A program made the position numbers and the translations under genes. Of a stretch of DNA of 10,187 nucleotides, positions 1 to 7,028 are shown in pieces. Source of the stretch: Oehlia diaphana (lineage: Eukaryota > Glomeromycota > Glomeromycetes > Glomerales > Glomeraceae); the NCBI GenBank assembly GCA_003833135.1, contig QZLH01000917.1, positions 38,264 through 48,450 of the forward strand, read 5' to 3'. The notes beneath the pieces were generated by a model. The model had not been told where the DNA came from and did not search any database. It was given only the letters and a program-made list of their open reading frames with translations. Position 1 is the first letter of the stretch. Every line of letters starts with the position of its first letter.

Positions 1-89
1 TTTGTATTTTTAATAATTAATAAATTTAAATTATTATATGAAATTATTGTAAAATATCAAATAATTTTAAATAAAATGTTTGCCAATAA

Positions 90-360
90 ATTAATCAAAA
101 GTTATCAATCGGTATACTGATATGTCAAATAGTAAATATCTTATTGATAACTATTGATACCTGATTGTACTTTATTTGAATATCCTGATTGGAACCTGTA
201 ATACCCTAATTGTACTCTATTAAATATTCCGATTGGTACTCAAGTATCCTTCTTTTGCACCATTTTTTGACAGCAATCAGGTTTATCAATTGGTAAAAAT
301 TTTTAAAAAAATAGGGGCTAATTGGGTGGAATTCAGTCACCTGATTGGTCCCTGATTTAG
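90..360. repeat. Degenerate short repeats of CTGATTGGTAC type
   Basis: The motif recurs loosely along this stretch on the plus strand: CAATCGGTATACTGAT near 107, CCTGATTGTAC near 162, CCTGATTGGAAC near 183, CCGATTGGTACT near 229, CAATCAGG and CAATTGG near 275-292, CCTGATTGGTCCCTGATTT near 340. Spacing is irregular and copies diverge, so this is an old minisatellite-like cluster rather than a clean array. It touches the 3' end of the neighbouring coiled-coil pseudogene, whose last codons merge into it. Bases 1-90 are plain AT-rich sequence with nothing recognisable. Confidence 0.4.
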
Positions 361-735
361 CATCGTTTGACTAATGCTAGTTAATTCCACATTTTTCAGT
401 TCTAATTTACGCTTGAGAGAATCCATTTTTGATAAATCATCTTGTATTAAAGAAACATCTTGCTCTAATTCTTTTACTTTTGATTGGAAAGCCTATAACT
501 CTTCCTTTATTTTGAACTGGAAGGCTTGCATCTCCTCTGATTTTATAGTGAATCTGCTTTTAGCGTCTGCAAGAGAAATATCCTTGTGAGTAATTTGAAA
601 CATAAGCTCATTTTTCTTTAAATGCAATTGTCTTATCTCTTCTCCAAATTGATGTATTCAATCGGAAAGTTTTTCATTTTCATTTTTGGATCTATCAAAG
701 TCATCCTATATGCGTTTTTTTTCTCTATCTAATAC

Positions 736-743
736 ATCATAAT
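736..743. repeat. Target site duplication, left copy
   Basis: ATCATAAT directly outside the left terminal repeat, identical to 1770-1777. The next base is T on both sides, so a 9-bp duplication with a shorter terminal repeat is also formally possible; the 8-bp reading gives symmetric TAG ends. Confidence 0.85.
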
Positions 744-755
744 TAGTGTTCTGAA
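744..755. repeat. Left terminal inverted repeat of copy 1
   Basis: TAGTGTTCTGAA, matched on the opposite strand at 1758-1769 without mismatch. It is immediately followed by the GATCTGATCC-rich subterminal block, as is common in hAT elements where subterminal motifs bind transposase (family knowledge; binding here is not shown). Confidence 0.85.
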
Positions 756-756
756 A

Positions 757-955
757 AAATCTGATCCAATTCATATCCGCGGATCTGATCCGAAACGGAT
801 CAGATCAGATCAGATTTTTTATGATCTGTGATCCGATCTGAATCAAAAAAATTTGATCTGTTACAGATCGAATCAGATCAGTTCAGTTATTTGTTCAAAT
901 CAGATCGGATTAAATCAGATTTGAATGGATCCAGATTGGATCTGAATGAAAAATA
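757..955. repeat. Left subterminal GATCTGATCC-motif block
   Basis: Dense runs of GATCTGATCC, GGATCAGATC and one-base variants in both orientations, many of them GATC-centred palindromes. The block is clearly homologous to 8157-8365 in the second element: both contain CTGATCC...CATATCCGC near the edge and a shared GAATCAAAAAAATTTGATC stretch. Confidence 0.8.
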
Positions 956-959
956 TTTC

Positions 960-1556
960 GCATAACGTTTTTATTAAGACAATTAAAAACCATTGCGAAA
1001 TGGTTTTTTTTTTCATTAAATTGAAATAAAAAATGGTTTGCAACATTTTTTATTAAGACAATTTAAAAAATCATTATGAAACAGTTTTTTTTAGTTATAT
1101 AAACCATTTCACAACGGTTTATATTAAAATCATTAAAAAACCGTTGCGAAATGGTTTTTTTAGTTAAATAAACCGTTTCGTAACGGTTTATATTAAAATC
1201 ATTAAAAAACTGTTGTGAAACAGTTTTTTTAGTTAAATAAACTGTTTTGCAATGGTTTATATTAAAATCGTTAAATAAACTATTGCGAAATGATTTTCTT
1301 TAGTTATATAAACTATTTTACAACGGTTTGTATTAAATTCGTTAAAAACTGTTGCAAAATGGTTTTTTTAGTTATATAAACCGTTTCACAACGGTTTATA
1401 TTAAATTTATTAATAAATCGTTGCAAAATAGTTTTTTTAGTTAAATTGCAATTAAAAACCATTTCGCAACAGTTTTTTTTTGTTTAAATTGAAATAAAAA
1501 ATGTTTCACACCATTTTTTATTAAATAAATCTCTAAAAAAATGTTGCGAAACATTT
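960..1556. repeat. Core palindrome array of copy 1
   Basis: Copies of a ~20-bp palindrome, consensus AAACCGTTGCGAAACGGTTT, alternate with its reverse-type partner (loop TCGC/TCAC) and AT-rich spacers. Repeats near 1143, 1211, 1280 and 1347 give a period of about 68 bp. Each palindrome has 7-bp arms and a 4-base centre. The arms and centre vary mainly at CpG positions (CCG/CTG/CCA, GCGA/GTGA/GCAA). Confidence 0.8.
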
Positions 1557-1564
1557 TTTTAATT

Positions 1565-1757
1565 TCTGATCTGGATCAGATTTAGATCAGATTAGTTTTA
1601 TCCGAATTGGATTCAGATCGAATCAAATCAAGTTCATTTCGGATTCAGATCAGATCAAATCCAATTATTTTTGATTCAAATTCAGATCGGATCAAATTTT
1701 TTTGATTTGAATTCAGATCGGATCAGATTCATCTCAAATCTGATCTGATTCGATCCG
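1565..1757. repeat. Right subterminal GATCTGATCC-motif block
   Basis: Repeated GATCAGAT, GATCGGATC and GAATTGGATTCAGATC variants mirror the left block, giving the element a long imperfect inverted-repeat structure inside its exact terminal repeats. Confidence 0.75.
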
Positions 1758-1769
1758 TTCAGAACACTA
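1758..1769. repeat. Right terminal inverted repeat of copy 1
   Basis: TTCAGAACACTA, the exact complement of the left end at 744-755. Together with the adjacent ATCATAAT duplication it fixes the element border to the base. Confidence 0.85.
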
Positions 1770-1777
1770 ATCATAAT
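1770..1777. repeat. Target site duplication, right copy
   Basis: ATCATAAT directly after the right terminal repeat (CTA end), identical to the left copy at 736-743. Its preservation shows the insertion is fairly recent compared with the very divergent sequence around it. Confidence 0.85.
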
Positions 1778-2029
1778 TATCCACAAACTGGTTTTCCCAA
1801 TATATAGCAATTTCACGGTCTTTTTTTGCACAAGAAAATTGTTCTTCAAACTCTGTTTAACTGGAAGGATAATAATTAGCTGGAGTATCTCCAAGTTTAT
1901 TACCATTATCCAGATCTTTTAAGGTACAGATCTGAGGCATTTTATTGGTATTTTTTTTTACTTTAGGAAAAAAAAAAAATCAGTCAAGATCTTAAATTTA
2001 TAAAAAAGTGGATTATTTTTGACAAATCT

Positions 2030-2250
2030 AATGCCTATTGATACTTATTGAAAAAAAGATTACTGATACTTACTGAATAGCACTGACACTCATTCATACT
2101 TATTAATGCGTACTGAAAGAAAATACTGATATGCATTGAAGGTCACCAATATGTATTAAAGGCCACCGATATATATTGAAAAGCGCTGATTCTTATTGAA
2201 AGGCACTGGTATGTATTGAATCTCCAGAAATATTGATACTTATTAAATAG
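2030..2250. repeat. Degenerate ~21-bp minisatellite
   Basis: A unit resembling CACTGATATGTATTGAAAGG repeats head to tail with much divergence; the clearest copies sit at about 2143-2225 (CACCAATATGTATTAAAGGC, CACCGATATATATTGAAAAG, GCTGATTCTTATTGAAAGGC, ACTGGTATGTATTGAA). The left part is looser, with TACTGATACTTACTGAAT-type units. No gene is visible in 1945-2320. Confidence 0.65.
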
Positions 2251-2325
2251 TATTGAAAAAATTATTAGTAGTTTTTTTTGCATATACAGTATATTTTAAC
2301 TAAAAAAAAATGGTCATCCATCTTC

Positions 2326-2851
2326 ATGAAAAATTACTGATCTAATGCAACTCAGTTGTCAGAATCTGATATTAAAAAAGATTAGAGAGTCAAAAGGTAA
2401 GATACCTAATGCATCAAAAAAAATGGCTGAAAAATTTCATATTGGTACTTAGCGTATTTATGAAATATGGAATAATAGTGAACGTCTTCAACAAGGGCTT
2501 ATTTTATCTTTTTCTGATCAGCCTGCTTTGGATAAAAATTTTCAAACTGATAAGACGGAACAGATTCTTGAGGCTACAGAGATTCCAAAAAAGAATGCTC
2601 AAAAAAAGAAGGTTAAAATAAATGGTAAGCCAGTTACTGAAGTAACCAGTATGGTGAAAAAAATAACAAAAATGGTGTGACTTCTTTCTCTGATAATTCG
2701 TCTGATACATCCTGAGAAGACAGAGCAGAATCTCTTTGAAAATCTAGTTAATCGTGGTAAAATCCTTAAGGGTTTAACAGCTAATACCACTTCCTTATAT
2801 AAGAATTCATATGCATCAGCAAGAAATTTACCAGTACTTAAGGCCAAATAG
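2326..2851 (+). pseudogene. HTH (homeodomain-like) protein pseudogene
   Basis: The plus strand encodes a decayed DNA-binding-type protein. After ATG at 2326 the frame reads MKNY, a TGA, then SNATQLSESDIKK; a one-base shift in the A-run near 2376 leads into KIRESKGKIPNASKKMAEKF and HIGT, a TAG at 2450-2452, then RIYEIWNNSERLQQG. This layout (helix, turn, recognition helix with Arg-x-Tyr-x-x-Trp) resembles homeodomain-like HTH domains of fungal multicopy and transposon-derived genes. A Lys-rich tail (IPKKNAQKKKVKINGKPV) follows. A TGA lies at 2678-2680, near an A-run where a second shift would open a Ser-rich stretch (TSFSDNSSDTS). The last stop is TAG at 2849-2851, but coding from about 2700 on is doubtful because the minus strand there also looks coding. 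Function is inferred only from the HTH-like pattern. Confidence 0.6.
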
Positions 2852-3054
2852 AGCATTTCTTCAGTTTTTATGAGGCGCTTTTCAAGCTCTTCACACCTTT
2901 TTTAAGTCCTCCTCACTATTTGGACTAGAGGAGTTGGTAGATACTTGGTCCTGATCTTCTTTTAGCAGATCCTTGACTACTATGGGTTATAACAATTTAT
3001 ATGTTGAAATGAAAATCAAAAATTTTATGATTTTTGCTCTGAGAGCTGTGACAT
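2750..3054 (-). pseudogene. Coiled-coil / Glu-Lys-rich protein remnant
   Basis: A minus-strand ATG at 3054 starts MSQLSEQKS and then meets stops. After a frame change near 2985, KDLLKEDQDQVSTNSS and SPNSEEDLKK are read. A further one-base shift near 2905 gives CEELEKRLIKTEEMLYLAL and STGKFLADAYEFLYKEVV. The Glu/Lys/Leu heptads before a more hydrophobic stretch look like a real protein, and the frame stays open to 2599. It converges on the plus-strand HTH pseudogene and overlaps its 3' part, so the true end of each is uncertain. I do not recognise the family; it is clearly non-functional as it stands. Confidence 0.45.
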
Positions 3055-3162
3055 TAGTGTCACACTACTTTACAAATAAAAAATTAAAAATGGCTATAGA
3101 CAGTCCTGAAAGAACCCTTTATTATCAAAAGTTACATAAAATACATGTAGCAGTAGTACTGT

Positions 3163-4630
3163 TTATTCGTTTAATCTAACAATAAGAAACTTGATATTAT
3201 CTGGGGATAAATTTAAGATTGTAGTAGCATTAAAAGACTTTAACCATTTTATTGCTTCTATACCACCAACATTACTAAAGAGTCTAAAAACCTTTTTACT
3301 CCTTTTTTTTTTTTTTTTGAAGGTTAGTTTTGGTAAGCTTATCATCTGATTCATGATTCTATCGTTAACTTTAGCATTAGATACATTCTCATTACAAGTT
3401 TTCTAAAATAATTGAATAACTGCTTAGTGGCTTGGCCAAAAATAGAAGTAAATCATAAGTGGTTTTTCAAAGATTGTCTTTAGCAGTGCCAATTTTATTA
3501 TATAAATTGAGAAAATCAAGCAAGTTTACATTTATCTCAAAGACACTTGATTGCAAAGTGATGAGAGGGTCTTGAGAGAGACTATCTTCTAGGGACTTAG
3601 GAGAAGTCAACTCTATAATTAGTTTTTTTAATGTAGGGGAATCATTTCTATCAATCTACTTCCTGATCTGCTTCACTTTTTTATTTGAATCTTTTTCATA
3701 ATCAAATTCGCTAGAACATTTATTTTGTGCAGTACTTGAACTCTGTTCTGTTGGAGTTTCCAAATCATCAATTTCCATATTAGTCGATAAATATATAGGA
3801 TATAACTTTCATAAATTGTCAATACAGTTGTAATGGACAATATACTTGTAGGTTAAATATACGAGCAGTTTCAGAGGACCTTGAGATTAAGGGAAGATTC
3901 AAAAAAAACCTAGAGGAGGGAGAAATGAAGAAAGGTTTTTAGAATATTTAGCACATCTCAAAGCACTTTTAACTTGCTAAGTTGCTGTATCCTTGATCTC
4001 TTACATCCGTATAGATGGTGAAGATAGGGTAAATGTTTTCATTAAGTTGGATAAAGGTGAAATTCCACTTAATTGAGAGGTCATTCTGGAATCAGATATT
4101 GGCAAATTGGAAACAATACCAAGGGCATCAGTTTGATCTAAGGTGTCTACATTCTTTTACAGCCAGAGGCTGGTCATATGCTTGAAGTACCAAGAAAAAG
4201 TTTTTTTTCAATACAAAGTCTATGAAAAATATGCCTGCAAGTGAGGTATGAGAATGTCTTGAGAGGGACATTAAAATATCATTGCCACATTCGGAGCATG
4301 AATCTAGTTCTGAGAACTCAATATTTTTAACAGTTTTATCATCGAGACTTTTGAGGATATTATATCCAAGGTTTTTAAAATTAACATGAAAGAGTCTCTT
4401 AGATTTTGAAATACTACTCTTTTCTTTACTTTGTGTGTTGCCAATTGGGCTAATATTGATTTTATCAACAGTGGTCACTTCTGTATTAACTGAGCTCTCT
4501 TGATTCTTTATACCTGCCCACTTATCATTATTTTCGTGATTAGCTATCTTGCTAGCTAAAGCTAAAGACGGGTTTTTATATCATTTTACAATTTCGCAAA
4601 AGAAAACATTTCCTTCAGGATTAATTTTCA
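3163..4630 (-). pseudogene. Large pseudogene with two RING-like zinc modules
   Basis: A minus-strand gene of about 480 codons is followed through several frames. It begins after a possible acceptor (TAG at 4633-4631): KINPEGNVFFCEIVK, TGA at 4583-4581, then YKNPSLALASKIANHEN. Module A is at 4298-4159: CSEC, then after a one-base loss at about 4239, CRHIFHRLCIEKK and GCK, a C-x2-C...C-x-H-x2-H-x2-C layout. A second one-base loss near 4152 leads to a Ser/Thr-rich linker. Module B is at 3955-3791, with Tyr at several ligand positions. Next come an acidic segment (MEIDDLETPTEQSSS, 3778), a Lys-rich NLS-like patch and DSPTLKKLIIELTSP. The C-terminus is KVFRLFSNVGGIEAIKWLKS...IVRLNE, with stop at 3165-3163. 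Further stops are at 4176, 4003, 3979, 3901, 3889, 3811, 3658 and 3469 (high ends), with more frameshifts at 3350-3460. RING domains usually act as ubiquitin-ligase or protein-interaction modules; that role is family knowledge, not shown here. Confidence 0.68.
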
Positions 4631-4834
4631 CTAGCAATTATACACTACATTTCGTTATTTGTTAATCCCTCTGAAAATCAATAAAAATAATGAAGGATTA
4701 GTATAGATATCTTTAATCCTACTGTATATGCGAAATAATGATTGCTGGAAAAAATATCCATATCTAAATATTGTTTTATTGATATGATAATAGTATGGCT
4801 AGAAGCATGACATGTAAAAATAAATGCAAATCAA

Positions 4835-5000
4835 GTCAAAAAAAATAATGCGAATATATATGCCAATTCTACATTACACAGCCCCTATTCTTCAGCAATA
4901 ATTTTATCGGTACATCCTTCTAACTGAACCATATCTTCTCATAGAAGAATTTAACGAAATTGGGGTTGTTGTCATCAGAATTGGGATAATTTGGTAACAT
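4835..5000 (-). pseudogene. Possible first-exon remnant upstream of the RING-like pseudogene
   Basis: From an ATG at 5000 the minus strand reads MLPNYPNSDDNNPNFVKFFY; after a small frame change the overlapping frame gives EDMVQLEGCTDKIIAEE, a TAG, then GLCNVELAYIF. The residues look protein-like and the strand agrees with the RING-like pseudogene about 200 bp downstream, so it may be that gene's 5' exon. No clear GT donor was identified. The interval 4631-4834 is AT-rich with only a small hairpin (AGGATTA / TAATCCT, about 4693-4720). Confidence 0.3.
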
Positions 5001-5306
5001 TTTATAGCTGATTTTACTATTTTTATAGAGATTATGAATAGATCCATTTTTTTATTTGAATCATTTTTACGATTATATTATTTTGTATTAGTTATACTGC
5101 ATATGCATTATTTATTATATAAATATAATTGACTATTTTATCAGTGCATGTTGAAAATAAAAAAAATAAGCTGATACAGGTATTTTTTCCTTGTATTATA
5201 TAATAAGAAATTTATTATTAACAGTTAATTAGTTACAAATTTAGCTTTAACAAATTATACATGATTTTTGATGGATTCAAACTTGTATGGTAACTGAATA
5301 ACCTCC
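5001..5306. other. AT-rich intergenic stretch, no feature seen
   Basis: This is the 3' flank of the Fic-domain pseudogene and the 5' flank of the remnant at 4835-5000. It is very AT-rich, with stops in all frames and no repeat, RNA gene or clear signal that I can support. Confidence 0.6.
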
Positions 5307-5642
5307 TTATTGTCGATATTTCATTAAAATATTAATCATGTTTCGCAATACCATGTTGTATAAATGGGCTGAATCATTACCTGCTTGTGCCAAAAACAAG
5401 CAAACTGCCAATAAATCTGGCGTATTATGTTGAAAAATAATAGGTGGATAGCCACTGCGGACAAGATGATATGCCATAATTGAACGACCAACACGTCCAT
5501 TACCATCAATAAATGGATAAATATGAACAAAGATTGAAAATACACGTGAAGCAATAATAAGAGGGTGAAGATTATTATTATTGATGTATTCATTACGAAA
5601 TTGTATGAACCTCTTCATTAATGCAAGTACTTCTTCTGGGTA

Positions 5643-5705
5643 CTACAAAGAACACGAAATAAGAATCTCGATAAAAGAATCTCATCAGAATAAACCAGAA
5701 CTTAC
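5643..5705 (-). other. Intron 3 of the Fic-domain gene
   Basis: 63 bp, phase 0, with a perfect GTAAGT donor after a Pro codon and a TTTGTAG acceptor before TACCCAGAAGAAG. A CTGAT branch-like sequence lies inside. Joining the exons gives continuous family-like sequence (ETVYP then YPEEVLALM), and an in-frame TGA inside confirms that it must be removed. Confidence 0.85.
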
Positions 5706-6193
5706 CGGATAAACAGTCTCGTATACATCACTTGCCATTACCCCTACTTTCCGAAATTCTCCTACGTTTTGAATATCATTGTCTTCAAATCCATATGAAC
5801 CTACTGGCATATCTCTTAACATGATTTTATGAACGTCTTTTATATCATCAAGGTTAATTTCACGCTCTAATTTAGCCAAATTATTAATAAAATAAGTTGC
5901 AAGCAGGTGGTTTCAAATTTCCATGACTTCATTTTCTGGTTTGTCAGAAAGAGATTTTGGTGCAGGAAACGGCATTCTCCAATTTTTCAGAAAGTGATCC
6001 AAATCACAGTTCTTGTTCAGCAACTTCCAAATTTCTCGCGTTTCTACTAATGGCAACTTGTTCCCTTCTATAGCACAACTTGAGTGTGAAAAACTTGCAG
6101 TAATACGTTGTAAAATGTTTACAGGTGATATCTTTATGGATGCTTTAAGATTGTCAATTCCTTCTAACAAATCTTTTACTTTTACTTGATAGT

Positions 6194-6246
6194 CTTAATA
6201 AGAAAATATATTAACATTTCAAGGTGAAATTTACAAAAACATAAAA
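6194..6246 (-). other. Intron 2 of the Fic-domain gene, donor degraded
   Basis: Exon 2 ends near MIHE (6247) and exon 3 resumes with YQVKVKD from 6191, preceded by TTATTAAG|AC. The acceptor needs a donor leaving one base of a codon, but the available GT sites (GTTTTT at 6240 and GTAAAT at 6234) fall between codons and would shift the frame. Confidence 0.55.
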
Positions 6247-6375
6247 TTCATGAATCATACTATAATCCCATGCCATAAACTCAAACGGACGAAAATAATT
6301 CTCCCATAACTTTCCAGATTCAAGCAGTTCGGTCAATCCTGGACCTTTATTAAATTCATAAAGAGGAGCGTAAAT

Positions 6376-6452
6376 CTGAAAATAAAATGAATAAAGAAAT
6401 TGTCATAATTTTCATATATAAGTAATCATAAAATAAAATAAAGTAAAAGAAC
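6376..6452 (-). other. Intron 1 of the Fic-domain gene
   Basis: 77 bp, phase 0, from AAG|GTTCTT to TTTTCAG|ATTTAC. Both flanking exons continue the Fic-family N-terminus (ending MLLKK, resuming IYAPLYEF). The acceptor is good; the donor GTTCTT departs strongly from GTAAGT/GTATGT. Confidence 0.7.
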
Positions 6453-6593
6453 CTTTTTAAGTAGCATAAGCCTTTCAGCTTCTTGTTCAGGACTAAAGTC
6501 TTGAAAATTTTTGTTTGATAAGAATAATAAATGGAGCTGATTCTTACGAGTACCGTAGGTAAAGGCAGACTTCGTCAAAGGAAATCTATTCAT

Positions 6594-7028
6594 TGTGAAA
6601 ATTTTCTAGCAGGAGAACTTTTGATAAAAAAAACTACTGATCGAATCAGTATAAATATAACCTGACATGTGAAGATACTGATAATAAGATCCCATCACAG
6701 AGAAGTCACGGAGATTTAAATTTTGTGATATTTGCGATATATAATATAATTAAAAGAGTACCAGAAGAGTAATATACCCATTTTATTTTAAAGCATCTGT
6801 ACAGGGTAATTAACACTAATTACTTTATTATTACTCTGTGGAATACACAAGTTCAGATATTGATGATTCTCAGGTTTATATTAGAACCTTGGGCACTATT
6901 TTCTGATGTCACTATGACATAGTAGAAAATAAAAAAAGTGCAAAATTTTGAGATTATGACTTATGATTACAGTTTTCAACATCATTATTAGGTGATAAGT
7001 GTGAAGTAAGCAATTGATAAGTTCTATA
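6594..7028. other. Intergenic stretch upstream of the Fic-domain gene
   Basis: No coding frame or repeat is supported. It should hold the promoter of the minus-strand Fic gene; a TATA-rich run at about 6736-6756 (GATATATAATATAATTAAAA) lies roughly 150 bp upstream of its ATG, but such runs are common in this AT-rich DNA and I do not call it a promoter. Confidence 0.5.

Larger units (their letters stand above)
744..1769. mobile_element. hAT-like non-autonomous element (MITE-like), copy 1
   Basis: The 1,026-bp element has 12-bp perfect terminal inverted repeats, TAGTGTTCTGAA at 744-755 and its complement at 1758-1769, and is flanked by the 8-bp direct duplication ATCATAAT. An 8-bp duplication with TAG...CTA ends is the known signature of the hAT superfamily. 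No transposase is inside. The interior has two parts: subterminal blocks packed with GATCTGATCC-like motifs (about 757-955 and 1565-1757), and a core (960-1556) of short palindromes. It interrupts a coiled-coil gene. A second member of the family lies at 8145-9908. Strand is not defined because no gene is carried. Confidence 0.85.
337..1940 (-). pseudogene. Coiled-coil protein pseudogene split by a hAT-like element
   Basis: Read on the minus strand from an ATG at 1940 (MPQICTLKDLDNGNK), one frame runs to the insertion at 1770 and resumes at 735, ending at a TGA at 339-337. Removing the element plus one 8-bp target copy keeps the frame (GAT then GTA). The total is about 190 codons. The part encoded below 735 is rich in Lys, Glu, Leu and Gln with heptad-like spacing (for example KVKELEQDVSLIQDDLSKM and FGEEIRQLHLKKNEL), so a coiled coil is predicted. 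In-frame stops lie at 1859-1857 (TAA), 708-706 (TAG), 660-658 (TGA) and 495-493 (TAG); each could come from CAA, CAG or CGA by one C-to-T change. I do not recognise the family. Coding character is convincing because charged heptads continue through every stop in the same frame; function is unknown. Confidence 0.72.
5307..6593 (-). pseudogene. Fic-domain protein gene, class II layout, inactivated
   Basis: Four exons on the minus strand: 6593-6453 (MNRFPLTKSAFTYGTRKNQL, 47 codons), 6375-6247 (IYAPLYEFNKGPGLTELLES..., 43 codons), about 6193-5706 and 5642-5307, giving about 364 residues. Fic proteins transfer AMP or related groups to target hydroxyls using HPFxDGNGRxxR. Here the motif (about residues 295-306) is YPFIDGNGRVGR: the catalytic His is Tyr (TAT at 5519-5517, one C-to-T from CAT). 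SCAIEGN (about 129-135) matches the inhibitory S/TxxxEG/N motif and lies before the Fic core, the class II arrangement. An in-frame TGA (5915-5913, about residue 184) cuts the protein before the catalytic core; the same frame continues with NHLLATYF. Intron 3 is canonical and phase 0, intron 1 has a weak donor, and intron 2 has no donor in the needed phase. Such Fic genes are multicopy in Glomeromycota. The stop, Tyr and donor defect together say pseudogene; the otherwise intact sequence suggests recent loss. Confidence 0.85.

Noticed and set aside
374..589. Plus-strand open frame of 71 codons
   Set aside because: It is the antisense of the coiled-coil pseudogene, whose minus-strand frame shows charged heptads on both sides of every stop; the plus frame has no recognisable character.
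1682..1906. Minus-strand open frame of 74 codons across the element border
   Set aside because: It runs out of frame through the coiled-coil gene into the subterminal repeats of the hAT-like element; the other frame carries the gene and fits the empty site.
2973..3179. Plus-strand open frame of 68 codons starting at TTG
   Set aside because: No domain-like features, starts at a non-ATG codon, and overlaps minus-strand remnants with better coding character.
3840..4200. Plus-strand protein-like stretch (YIRIDGEDRVNVFIKLDKGE)
   Set aside because: It looked coding at first, but the minus strand links it in one frame to the RING-like modules and the acidic segment downstream; the plus reading ends in stops on both sides. 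It remains the least certain of these choices.
5336..5593. Minus-strand open frame of 85 codons inside the Fic exon
   Set aside because: Shadow of the Fic reading frame, which contains the DGNGR motif and joins a correct splice site.
5307..6593. Fic protein as part of a bacterial-type toxin-antitoxin or effector system
   Set aside because: The gene has introns and an in-cis inhibitory motif, no small antitoxin gene is adjacent, and the catalytic His is missing.
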